DNA from: Eutreptiella sp. 'Long Island Sound 2002'
Lineage: Eukaryota; Euglenozoa; Euglenophyceae; Eutreptiales; Eutreptiaceae
Assembly: GCA_964036045.1 (NCBI GenBank)
Contig: OZ038381.1
Location: 132,625,708-132,689,707 of the forward strand
DNA: 64,000 nt
Reading direction: 5' to 3'
This document shows positions 1 to 9,316 of this stretch, in pieces. The notes below the pieces were generated by a model. It saw nothing but the letters and a program-made list of their open reading frames with translations, made no database searches and had not been told where the DNA came from. Every line of letters begins with the position of its first letter. Positions within the stretch are counted from its first letter, which is position 1. A program made the translations under genes and the position numbers.

Positions 1-1767
1 CACGTGGGCGAAGACCGCTGGCGCGATGCGGCCCAGGATGAGCGTCCACACCAGCTTGACCTCGGTGGTGGCGCATACTATGGGCCGCCAGTTCCCCGGC
101 TGCGCCCAGTCCCCCTTTTTGTAGAGGGGGTGGACCAGGTTGGCCCACTCAGGGGGGATGGGCGTGGCGCCCGTGACGATGTCCCACAGGCGGGCTGCCA
201 GGCGGCGTTTGATGGGCAGGGTGAGACGTTGGTATGCTTCGGCCGGCAAACCGTCGACGCCGGGTACGACCCCCTTCTTCAGGCGGTCCAGGGCGCGCTG
301 CAGTTCTGAGATGCTGAAGGGGTCGTGTTCGATGGCGCGCCGCTGTTCCCGGTTGAAGACCCTGGGCACATGCTCGCGGATGGTGTTTCTGGTGTGGGGG
401 TCGAGCTCGGGGAGGGCGTCCCCGTGTTGCGCCTGGAAGCTGTCCAGGACTGCCTGGAGGACGGCGTCGGGGTCATTGGTGAGGCCTCCTTCGGGGGTGC
501 GGACCGCGTGGATGGTACGGCGCCCCGTGTCCTCCAGGATGCGGCTGACGTACCGTAGGGACTTGTACGGCGTGTCGTTTCTGCCGTATCTTTCGCGTTC
601 CTGGGCTGCTGCCGCTATGCGGTGGGCGTGCCATTCCTGGAGTTGGTGGCGGCGGGTGGTGAGGAGCGCACGGAGGTGGGCGTCCCGGTCTCGTGCCTCC
701 GGTGTGCTGGGGCGTAGCAGGGTGGCGAGTTCCCCTTTCGTGGTCCAGATGTCATGGACGAGTTGCTGGAGGGTGAGGTCCGGTGGTGCTCCCGTGTGGT
801 TGGTGTCACGCTCCATGCCGCATGCTTGTGCCGCCCGGCGCATGGCGGTGGTGAGTGTCGGTGCACCCGGGCGGCGTAGGATGGCGTGTAGGGCCCTGTT
901 ATACCTGTGCCAGGCGCCGTGGTCGTCCTCGGCCGGGAACTGCAGTGTGGGAGGGAGGGTGTCGTCTGGCAGGGTGGCTGCGGGTGGGGGTAGGTCGGGG
1001 ATGATGAGGTCGATGTAGAGGGGCCGGTGGCCCGTGCCTGTGGGCGGGAGGTCCCCGTAGGTTGCTTCGTGGACGCGCACCGTGGTTGGGTCCCCGTAGC
1101 ACGTGTCGATGCGGGATGGGTGGGTGCCGGCTTGGTGGGGGTAATGGGAGGGTGTGCCGGTGAGCCCTGCCGTGAGGTCGGTGAGGCCCAGCTGGTGCAT
1201 GGCGTCCCGGACAGCTATGTCGGTGGCTGTGGGTGGGCCGGTGCGGTCGTCGTCGGTGGGAGCGGCGTTTAGGTCGCCTATGATGATGGTGGGTGCCAGG
1301 AGGGAGAGTCGGCGGTACGCCAGGCTCAGGGTGTCCAGGAAGTCCTTGGTCTCCTCCCCGAACGGGACGTGCGTGAGCAGCACGTTTAGCTGCCATCCGG
1401 GCCCCACGCATTCGTACGCCCCGAGGCGACCATCCACTCCGAGGTCGGGGTGGGCATGTACCGTGACCGATGTCTTGTGGTAGAGGGGTACCCCCCGTTC
1501 CCAGTGGGCGTGATATTTGTTCCCCTCTGGGTCCAGGATTGGTGCTGGTTCGGGTTGGTCCGCTTTGCGGAGGGCTTGCTCCAGGAACCCCAGGAGGTCT
1601 GCGCCTTGGGGGTGCGGCCCGGGCATGGCTTGCAGTGTGGCGGCCTTGGTGGGGTCGTAGGTGACCGCGGGCTCGTTGAGGATGTTGATGCGGGCGTGGG
1701 CTTCCGCAGGCGCCGGTTTCTGGGGACCGGTAGTTGGGGGGGCGGGCCGTGTCCGGCCCTGGCCCCG
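1..1767 (-). CDS. LINE ORF2: AP endonuclease plus reverse transcriptase (partial, runs off window)
   Basis: The frame is open for 589 codons, from directly after the ORF1 stop to the window edge. The endonuclease comes first: GDLNA at about residue 165 (near 1261-1278), then SRID, then GHRPL in place of the usual SDHRPL. Reverse transcriptase starts near residue 500 with PGVDGLPAEAYQ (about 227-265), followed by PLYKKGD and NWRPI (about 85-120), both typical of non-LTR reverse transcriptases. The YxDD box and everything after it lie outside the window. There is no ATG between the ORF1 stop and the endonuclease start; the first in-frame Met is about 47 codons in. The ORF is therefore probably reached by readthrough. 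It would nick target DNA and reverse-transcribe the element RNA. No internal stop or frameshift is visible, so the element looks young. The family call is firm; the clade cannot be decided. Confidence 0.9.
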
Positions 1768-1770
1768 TCA
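1762..1770 (-). promoter_or_regulatory. Putative stop-readthrough site, LINE ORF1/ORF2 (TGA CGG GGC)
   Basis: ORF1 ends in TGA and ORF2 continues in the same frame with no other stop, giving TGA-CGG-GGC-CAG. A stop followed by CGG is a known leaky context in several plant and animal RNA viruses. The same STOP-NGG-RGC pattern occurs at the gag/pol boundary of four LTR elements in this window. Confidence 0.65.
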
Positions 1771-4700
1771 GGCGTTGAGGAGGTCGATGACGCCCTGAGC
1801 TGCGGGTGCCCTGCGGTTCCGCTTCTGGGGTTGGGGTAGGGCCCATGCATTGTGGACTTCGCCCGTGTACTCGGTGCCGGTGAGGTGCTCCGTGTCGGGG
1901 GTGCACAGCTGCATGGGGACCATCTCACGACCGGCTTGGTCTCGCCAGAGTTCGATGGTGCGCCCCAGCTTCTTGTCGTTGGGGGTGGCCGGGTCCCACT
2001 TGACGTTGATCTTGAACCCCTGGTGGTCCCCGGTGACGCGGTACCGGTGCTTGACCTCCCCTGCGGCCCATATCCACTTGGAGGGGCCCGCGGCCGTGGG
2101 GTACTCGAAGGGCAGCTGCACCCGGGTGTTGATGGCGTATTCGGGATACAGGGCAGCGGCTTCCTCTTTGGTCCAGCTCTTCGGCTTGGCCCTTGGCTTT
2201 GGCGCGGGTTTGGCCTGTGTGGAGGCCTTGCGCTTTTGCGCACCTTGGCGGCGTCGGGCAGCGGGTTGTCCCCGTTGGGGAGGTGCGCCCTGGGGCCGCT
2301 GTACGGGTGCGTGGCCCGGTGCAAACACGGGGTGTTCGCGTGCGGCTGGGACGTCGGGCTTGGACGTGGGGACGGGGTCCGCCAGTTGGAACACTTGCTT
2401 GGTCATGAGGCCAAGCACTTCCTCGGCCTCCTGCAGGGCGTCGGGCGGGTCCGTGGGCCAGGTGAGGAGCCGGTGCCCGGTGCCTGCCCCGTGGCGGCGC
2501 ATGTGGGCCGTGTAGCGGGTGGCGTGGCGTGTCCACGCTGGGGTGCGTTCCGGGGGGAGGGGGCCTTCTGGCGCCCCCTGCGCCCAGTAGAGGGCGTAGT
2601 GCAGCGCTTCCCAGGCTGCCTCTGGGGCGTGGGGGATGCGTGCGGCGAGTCGCAAGCGGTCTCCTCCGCGTGGTGGGGGCGGGACTTCGCCGTCGGGGGC
2701 GTGTGCCGTTGCCCGTCTGACCTTGCCGTGGTCGTCCCATTCCACCGTCCACCAGGTGTCCCGGTGTTTGAGGATGTGGACCTCCGTGGTGGCCGGGGGG
2801 GCGTCCATGGCGTCCCAGCTGACGAGTTGGATGGGGCGGACCGCAGGGTGGGTCTTCGGGGGTGCTCGCATGTTGAGGATTTGGTGGATGTCCTCGGCGG
2901 TGGGGCCCGTGTCGGGGGGGTCCTGCGCTGCTTGGGCTAGAGGTGGGGAGGGGCGGTCCTCCCAGAGGCGGGATGCGGATGCCGTGGCGTACATGGCTGC
3001 GATCAGGACGTGTTCCGTCAGCCCTTCCACCATGAGGTGGTTTTCCCCCTCCAGGTCTCGGGGGATGGCGGCTTCCGCCTTTAGGGTGAGGAGTGCGATG
3101 GCGCGTTTGGGTCCAGGTGTGGCGTGTGTCGGCTCATCTGGCGGGCGTCCGTCGGATGGGGTGTGGGGGGGGCGCTTCTGGAAGGGGGATGGTCCCACCG
3201 CCAGGTGCTCGACAAGGTGTAGTGGTATGGCGTGGTGGCGGTCCGCCGCGGGCAGGAGGTAGGGGTGTGGGTCTCCGGGCACCGTGCCGAGGAATATGCC
3301 CCCCCTGTAGGTAGGGGTGGGCAGGGGTTGCTGCAGAGCGCCTGCGCATGGTAGCGCGCACCGAGGGTTGCAGTGGGTGCATGGGGCTGTTATGGGGTGC
3401 GGTACCGCGTACACGGTGAAGGGCCCTACCGCTCGCTGGATGTGGCGGGGGATGATGTTGCGGAGGTCCGCCACCCGTGCCGTGCGGCCTTCGCCATAGT
3501 ATATCCAGAGCGTGTCCTCCAGTGCCATTTTGGGGCGTAGTTTGCGAGCCAGTAGGTTCAAGGTGCTTTTGTGGGTGGCCTCGGTGATGGTGCCGGGCCC
3601 AGCGTTAATGCGTGGGAGCAGGTGGCTTTGGTGTTGTGCTGCGGCCCGTCTGCGGGCGGTGTGGAGGGCGGTGCTGTCGGCGGGAGGGGGCGCGTGGTGG
3701 GTGGGCCTTTTGCGTGGGGTCGGGGCGACGTGTAGGGGGTGCTTCCATGCCGGGCGTGGGTGGTGTTGCGGTGGCTGGAGGCCAGGGTAGGTGGTGAAGG
3801 TGTATACGGTGATGGGGGAGCGCTCATGCGTGGCCTGGAGGTAGTAGTGGTCGCGACCCGTGTTGTGGGTGACGATGACGTTGGGCGTTGGTATGTCGTA
3901 GTGGAGCGCGGTATTGGGTAGTTGTTTGGTGATGCGTGCCGTCGCGTCCCCTGTTTTGGGGGCGGTGTCGTGGGGCACGAGGATGTGGACTGCCCACGCA
4001 TCGTGGGCGGGGAGGTCGAGGTCCGGTAGGGTGGGATGAATGGGGCGTCCCCGGAAGTGTGCGAAAGCTGGGTTGTGGCGTGCCGCCGTTTCCTTGATGA
4101 TGGACGGTGCCCATTGGGGTGGCGCCCCAACTTGCTGGGCCATGGCGGCGACGGCGCGGGCGATCGCCGTGAGGTCTGGGCCGATGCCAGGCTGGTCTGC
4201 CGGTGGCTGCAGGCCCCCTTCTGGTGCGGGGTGGTGCCACCATAGGGTGTAGCCCTTTTGTGTGTTATCGTGGGGGGTGTGCACGAGGCCTTGGTGGTTG
4301 GAGATGGCGGTCTTGAGGGCTTCCGCTGCCTCGCGGTGGAGGGTGCGCGTGTAGGCCCAGACTCCGGTGGGGGGGGCCGCCCCGGTGTGGGATTCGGCCG
4401 TGGTGGGGGCCGGTTCGAGGGTGTGACTGGTGAGGGAGGGTCTGTGCAGCCCTTCGTGCAGGGAGGCGCACACGTGTGCCCACCTGTCCGCCCATCCCTG
4501 TTGGGCGCTTCCTGTGTCTGCTCCTGTGGGTAGTCGCACGATGACCACGTGCCAGGGGTGTGACCCCGGTACTACGGTGGGGGGTGTGGTGTGCTCGTGA
4601 GCGTGTAGCCATACTGCGGTGTCCGCGTTCGCCGTCACGTAGTCCTCTCCTTCCGCTGTGTGGACGTTTTCGACGGCGGCCTCTCCCTCCAGGGTGAGGA

Positions 4701-6564
4701 GGAGGTGTGTGCCGGGGGGCTGCGCGTGCGTCTCCGCGTCCCGGAGCCACAGGTACGTGAGCGCCACGGCGCCGGGGAGGATTTCCCCCCACGTGAAGGT
4801 GCCTTCGGGTGATGCCCACTGCAGGGGCAGTGTGCGGCGTCCCCGCGAGTCGTTGGTGGCGTGGTAGTCGTGGGGGAGGTGACGTTTGGTGAGCCGGTGC
4901 GGCATGCGTTCGGTGGTGGCCGTGGGGGGGTCCCAATTACATTCCTCCGGTGGGGGTGCGTCTGCGTCGTCCTCCTGGGGCTGGGCCAGCGGCAGCGCCT
5001 GTGCATTGGGTGCGGCGTCGGGTAATCCGCTGTGCGTGAGGGTGTAGAAGCCCTCGGGGGTGAGTTGGAGGACGATGTCCCACTTCGCCGTGTGCTCTGG
5101 GGACCACTGGTGGGGCCCGTCCTGCGGTCGGTGGAGGGTGACCTGGTGGCCCCATCTCCAGCTGTGGTAGGCGAGGAGGCTGAGGACGGTGTCTTGCTCC
5201 GGGTCCTCCACGCTTTCCATGTATGCCGTCATGTCGGTGACGTCGACGGCGTACTCGTCCTCCCATTCTTGTGTGGGGGTGCCTGGAGGGGGGGGGGCGG
5301 TGGTGTACCCGTGGAGTCCTGGCCCCGTGACGTCGGGCAGGTCGCGCTCGAGTGACGCCCGGTACTCGGCGGGCCCGTTGCTGGCTTCGTGGGTGGGGTG
5401 GTGGCGCCGCAGGGCGTTGGACAGGTGCGTCCAGGGCGCCCTCTCGCGGGGGGGGGGGCGCGGGGGGGCATTTTGCGGGTTGGGGCCTGCGGGGCTGCTT
5501 GCTGTGGGCTCGAGCTCCGGCGGGGTGAGGTCCATATGATGCTCCGTGTCCTCCGTGTGTTGGAGTTCCAGTTCTAGCAGGCTGTCGATGTCCAGGGCCA
5601 TGGGGTCATCTTGCGTGTTCACGTGCTGGGGTGTTGCGTCATGGCACGGTGGGCGTGTGATGCTGGTGTTCGGGGCATGTGCGGCGGCCGGTGCGGGGTC
5701 GTGCGTCGGGGGAGGCGCGCCGTTTGGCGTGGCTGTGGTGTGTGGCTGCCCGCTGGTGGCTGTCCTGGCCGGTGGTGTTGCCCCTGTGTGCGGTTCGGGT
5801 TGTGGCCGGTGGTGGGTGCCGAGCTGGCGCGAGGTGTGCGGGGTTTCCAGGGGTGGTGCCGGTGGGGTGGGGTGCGGGGTCGGTGGGGCGTGGCTTCGTT
5901 CCTGTGTTGGTGGGCTGTGGTGTCCCGTGCCCCCGGGTGGGGGAGGGGGGTGCGGTGCGGTATGGTGGTGTTGTGCTGTGTGGTGGCCTTCCCGTTGGGG
6001 GGGGGGGGCACCGTGTCCAGGTCTGGTGGGGTGGGCTGTCGCCTGTGGTTTGTCCTCTGGTGGTGCGGGGCAGCCCCGCGTGGTCTCTTGATCGTTCTCC
6101 TGGTGTGTTTCAGTACGTGGCCTGTGCGGGGTCGGTGTGGCGTAGGGCCTGGGGTCCCCTGGGGCGGGGTGTGCGGGACTGGAGTGTCGCAACCAGGGGG
6201 GTGTGGTCGTGTGGTGCTTGGGGGTGCCGGCCCGCCGTTGGGTGGGTCCGTTGGTGTGGGGTATTGCGCTTGCGGGGTCCGCGGGTCGGTGGGTCGCGGC
6301 TGCTTGGGCGTGTTGTGGCCCCGGTGCGGTGCCCGCGGGTGGTGTGTGGCGGTGTGTGGCTGGGGTGTATCGTTTCCACGGTGGGAGGGGGGCTATGTGC
6401 TCGGGTGTGGGGTGGGCCCGCGGTAGGATGCCGGCGGGTAGCGGGTGTCGGGGCCGCACTGTGGGTGGGTATTCCGCGGCGTCCCCTTGGTGCGTCCCGT
6501 GGTGGCCTCTGGCCGGCCGGCTGAAGGGGGTTTTTGGGGTGTACCGCATCCATGGGGGCAGCAT
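1768..6564 (-). CDS. LINE ORF1: giant Pro/His/Thr-rich protein, 1598 aa
   Basis: This is a single open frame ending in TGA (1768-1770) and in phase with ORF2. The N-terminal third is low-complexity Pro/His/Thr/Ala, partly a result of the strand's T-poor composition. The middle looks structured, with ordinary hydrophobic spacing and a Cys cluster CTHCNPRCALPC (CX2CX3CX3C). The last about 110 residues, after a basic linker, form a compact region rich in W, Y, V and K that could be a Tudor- or chromo-like fold; that is only a guess from appearance. No RRM, esterase or CCHC knuckle was recognised. Position suggests an RNA-binding ORF1 protein, but 1598 aa is several times the usual LINE ORF1 length. 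The true start is uncertain: the first Met is in low-complexity sequence and a start further inside is possible. Confidence 0.7.
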   Translation of the reverse strand: MLPPWMRYTPKTPFSRPARGHHGTHQGDAAEYPPTVRPRHPLPAGILPRAHPTPEHIAPLPPWKRYTPATHRHTPPAGTAPGPQHAQAAATHRPADPASAIPHTNGPTQRRAGTPKHHTTTPPWLRHSSPAHPAPGDPRPYATPTPHRPRTETHQENDQETTRGCPAPPEDKPQATAHPTRPGHGAPPPQREGHHTAQHHHTAPHPPPPPGGTGHHSPPTQERSHAPPTPHPTPPAPPLETPHTSRQLGTHHRPQPEPHTGATPPARTATSGQPHTTATPNGAPPPTHDPAPAAAHAPNTSITRPPCHDATPQHVNTQDDPMALDIDSLLELELQHTEDTEHHMDLTPPELEPTASSPAGPNPQNAPPRPPPRERAPWTHLSNALRRHHPTHEASNGPAEYRASLERDLPDVTGPGLHGYTTAPPPPGTPTQEWEDEYAVDVTDMTAYMESVEDPEQDTVLSLLAYHSWRWGHQVTLHRPQDGPHQWSPEHTAKWDIVLQLTPEGFYTLTHSGLPDAAPNAQALPLAQPQEDDADAPPPEECNWDPPTATTERMPHRLTKRHLPHDYHATNDSRGRRTLPLQWASPEGTFTWGEILPGAVALTYLWLRDAETHAQPPGTHLLLTLEGEAAVENVHTAEGEDYVTANADTAVWLHAHEHTTPPTVVPGSHPWHVVIVRLPTGADTGSAQQGWADRWAHVCASLHEGLHRPSLTSHTLEPAPTTAESHTGAAPPTGVWAYTRTLHREAAEALKTAISNHQGLVHTPHDNTQKGYTLWWHHPAPEGGLQPPADQPGIGPDLTAIARAVAAMAQQVGAPPQWAPSIIKETAARHNPAFAHFRGRPIHPTLPDLDLPAHDAWAVHILVPHDTAPKTGDATARITKQLPNTALHYDIPTPNVIVTHNTGRDHYYLQATHERSPITVYTFTTYPGLQPPQHHPRPAWKHPLHVAPTPRKRPTHHAPPPADSTALHTARRRAAAQHQSHLLPRINAGPGTITEATHKSTLNLLARKLRPKMALEDTLWIYYGEGRTARVADLRNIIPRHIQRAVGPFTVYAVPHPITAPCTHCNPRCALPCAGALQQPLPTPTYRGGIFLGTVPGDPHPYLLPAADRHHAIPLHLVEHLAVGPSPFQKRPPHTPSDGRPPDEPTHATPGPKRAIALLTLKAEAAIPRDLEGENHLMVEGLTEHVLIAAMYATASASRLWEDRPSPPLAQAAQDPPDTGPTAEDIHQILNMRAPPKTHPAVRPIQLVSWDAMDAPPATTEVHILKHRDTWWTVEWDDHGKVRRATAHAPDGEVPPPPRGGDRLRLAARIPHAPEAAWEALHYALYWAQGAPEGPLPPERTPAWTRHATRYTAHMRRHGAGTGHRLLTWPTDPPDALQEAEEVLGLMTKQVFQLADPVPTSKPDVPAAREHPVFAPGHAPVQRPQGAPPQRGQPAARRRQGAQKRKASTQAKPAPKPRAKPKSWTKEEAAALYPEYAINTRVQLPFEYPTAAGPSKWIWAAGEVKHRYRVTGDHQGFKINVKWDPATPNDKKLGRTIELWRDQAGREMVPMQLCTPDTEHLTGTEYTGEVHNAWALPQPQKRNRRAPAAQGVIDLLNA

Positions 6565-8487
6565 TGTGTGTTGGGGCGCCGCAGCGGTGGGTGCGGCGGG
6601 TTTAGGGGGTGGGGCTTGTGTCGGTGTCGACCGTGTGTTTGGCGGCGGTGTGTCGTGTGTCGTCCTCGGCGGCTCCTCTTGGTGGTCTGTTGTGGTGGTG
6701 CCTGGGGGGTGGTCTTGGGCTTTGCGGTTCCTGGGAGGGTGCGGGACATGCGGGGTTGGGCTGGCTGGGGGGGGGGGGCGCGCGTGTGTGGGCTTGCGTG
6801 TTTGCCCTCTGTTCCCCCCGTGGCCCCTTCCTCTGCATGTCCCTTACTCCTCTCTTTTCGCTGGCTTGTTTGGCTTTGTTTTTTTTTTTTTTTGGGGGGG
6901 GGTGGCTGGGGTGCTGTACGTGGGTGTGGGTGTGTGCCGGTGTCGGCTCCCGGTTCTCAGACCGCCAGGGTGGGTGGCTGTGGCTCCTGGTTAGTGTCCG
7001 GGTGGCGTGGCCGGGCGTGGGCGTGCGTGTGGGTGTGTCCGTGGCGTGGGCTGCTGGGGTGGTGGGCAGTGTGGGCGTGGTTGGTTTGTGTGGGTGTCGG
7101 GTATGTGTGCGCCGAAGGCGCAGTGGGTTGGGCTGGGGCACCGTGGGCGATGCAGTGGGTGGAGGTGATGCTGGTGACGCCTACGGGGGGGTGCTGTAGG
7201 CGTCGGAACGGGTCCGTGTTGTTGACGTGGGTGCTTCGGGTGACGCGCCGGGCGGCGACGGGGTTGGTGATGTTGTTGGCGTCATAGGTGACGGGGCGGG
7301 CGCTGGGGGGGCCTGCGGCTCCGGTGGTCGCTGTAAGTGGTGCGGTGGGTGGTGGCGCGACTGGTGGTGCCGGCGGTGTGGGTGTTGCCGGCGACGTCGA
7401 TGGTGAGGGTGCTGTGGGTGATGTCATGGGTGGTGGCGATGTTGATGTGGGTGCTGTAGGTGGTGTGCCGGCTGGTGGCGCCGCTGGTACTGTCCCTACG
7501 TAGGGTGTTGCCGGGGGTGCTGTGGGTGGCGGTGTCGTCGGTGGTGCCGATGGTGAGGGTGACGTAGGCGATGCACTGGGTGGCGGTGTCGTCGGTGGTG
7601 CCGATGGTGAGGGTGACGTAGGCGATGCACTGGGTGACGGTGAGGCCGGTGTGCGCCGTAGGTGACGCGCTGGGCACGGGTGGTGGGGGGCCGGAGGGGG
7701 GTTTGGCGTTGGTGCAACGGGCGATGGTGGCGTTGGTGCTGCAGGTGGTGGCTTGGGCGTTGGTGCTGTCGGTGATGCCGACGGGGTGGTTTGTCTGCCT
7801 GTCTGCCCGCGGAGTCGGTGCCGGTGTTGGGCGGTTGCCTGTGCTTGTGGTGGTCGGTGCGCCGGGCGCTTGGTGGGCGTGGCCGGGCGCGGGTGTGCGT
7901 GTTGGTGTGTACGTGGCGCGGGCTGCGGGGGGTCTGCGGGCGTCGGGTGCGCTGTTGCCGTGCGTGTGGTGGTTTGTGTTGTCTGGTGGAGCGTGGCCGG
8001 TGTGTGCGTTGCGTGGGTGTTGTGGGGTCTGGTCGGCGTGGGTGGTGTCGGTGTGGGTGTTTGGGGTTGGGTGCTGGTTTTGGGCGTGTCGTCGGCGTGG
8101 TGTAGTCGGGCGTGATGGTGGTGCCGCTAGCGGCGTCGATGGTGACGGTGCTGCAGGTGGTAGGGGTGGGACGGTGGTGTTGGCGGTTTCCGGTGTGGGT
8201 GGTGTGAAGTGTGGGGGTGTGGCAGGTGTGGTGCGGGGCGGATGGTGGTGTGCGTGGCGCCGGCGTCGCGAGTGCTGCCGGGGGGGAGGGTGTCGTTGGT
8301 GATGTTGTGGGCGGCCGGTGGTGGGTGGTGGTGGTGGTTGTGGCTGGACTGCTTGGTGGTTGTGGTGTCGGCGGGTGGCTCTGTGTGTGGTGGCGGGTGG
8401 GCGCGCTTGGTGGTGGTGCTGGTGTGTCCTTGCGGGTGGTGTTGGGTGTGGTACCATTGGGCGTGTGGTTTGCGATAACTGAGACGG
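6565..8487. other. A-depleted, G/T-rich non-coding region, probable LINE 5' region
   Basis: I find no credible gene here. The plus strand is strongly depleted in A, so stops (all need A) are rare and several frames stay open by chance. There is a 15-T run followed by 9 G at 6879-6902, and a 54-bp tandem duplication beginning at 7524 and 7578 with a partial third copy at about 7632. It lies immediately 5' of LINE ORF1 and is most simply the 5' UTR of that element, though the 5' boundary is not visible. Confidence 0.6.
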
Positions 8488-8815
8488 CGGCTGCTCCGTA
8501 GCCGGCAGGGGCTGGGTTCACTGCCGGGCGCACACACGTCCCTCCGGACGGCGGCTGTTTCGTAGCCGGCAGGGGCTGGGTTCACTGCCGGGCGCACACA
8601 CGTCCGTCCGGACGGCGGCTGTTTCGTAGCCGGCAGGGGGTGGGTTCACTGCCGGGCGCACACACGTCCATCCGGACGGCGGCTGTTTCGTAGCCGGCAG
8701 GGGCTGGGTTCACTGCCGGGCGCACACACGTCCATCCGGACGGCGGCTGGTTCGTAGCCGGCAGGGGCTGGGTTCACTGCCGGGCGCACACACGTCCATC
8801 CGGACGGCGGCTGTC
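8488..8815. repeat. 64-bp tandem repeat, 5 copies
   Basis: The phase marker TTCACTGCCGGG starts at 8517, 8581, 8645, 8709 and 8773, exactly 64 bp apart. Each unit carries a near-palindromic CGTCC[A/C/G]TCCGGACGG. The TCCGGACGGCGGC core recurs in the 10.7-11.0 kb repeats, so the arrays share a source. Confidence 0.95.
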
Positions 8816-9316
8816 GCGCTGTGGGGACTGCGGGGCTTGGACTTGTTCTTGGCGGCTCGTTCGTCGTCGGGTGTGGGTGTTTGCCGTGGTGGTGTCGTGT
8901 TTTTGTGCCGTGGTGCGTGCTGGCGTGCGGTGCTGCGTGTGTGCCCTGCTTGGCCTGTGTGTGGCGCGCGCTCCTTGCCCGGGCGTGCTGCTGCGCAGGC
9001 GCGGGGACACACCCTCTCTCTGGCGGGCCCGTTTGGCTCCATGGCGGGCCCTGTTGGTGCCCGGCTGTGGCCCGGCGCGCGGCAGTGGGGTGTGTGCTCG
9101 TTGGGGGGGGGGGGGTTCGGACCCCTCTTCTCGCTTTCCCCGCCTTGTCCCTCTGTCCCTCTTCGCCGGCCTGCCCTGCCTGCCCTCCCTCTTCGTACCC
9201 GCTGGGTTGGCCTTGGCCGGTCGGTTGGTCTTGGCGGTCTGACATTGTGTTTCTTTCCTGCAGGGCGGCGTGGGCTGGGTTCGTTTTGGGGGCGGGTTGC
9301 TCGTGTGGTGTGCCGC

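Noticed and set aside
7282-8533. Thr/Pro/His-rich minus-strand ORFs upstream of LINE ORF1
   Set aside because: Same compositional cause; no structured segment such as LINE ORF1 has.
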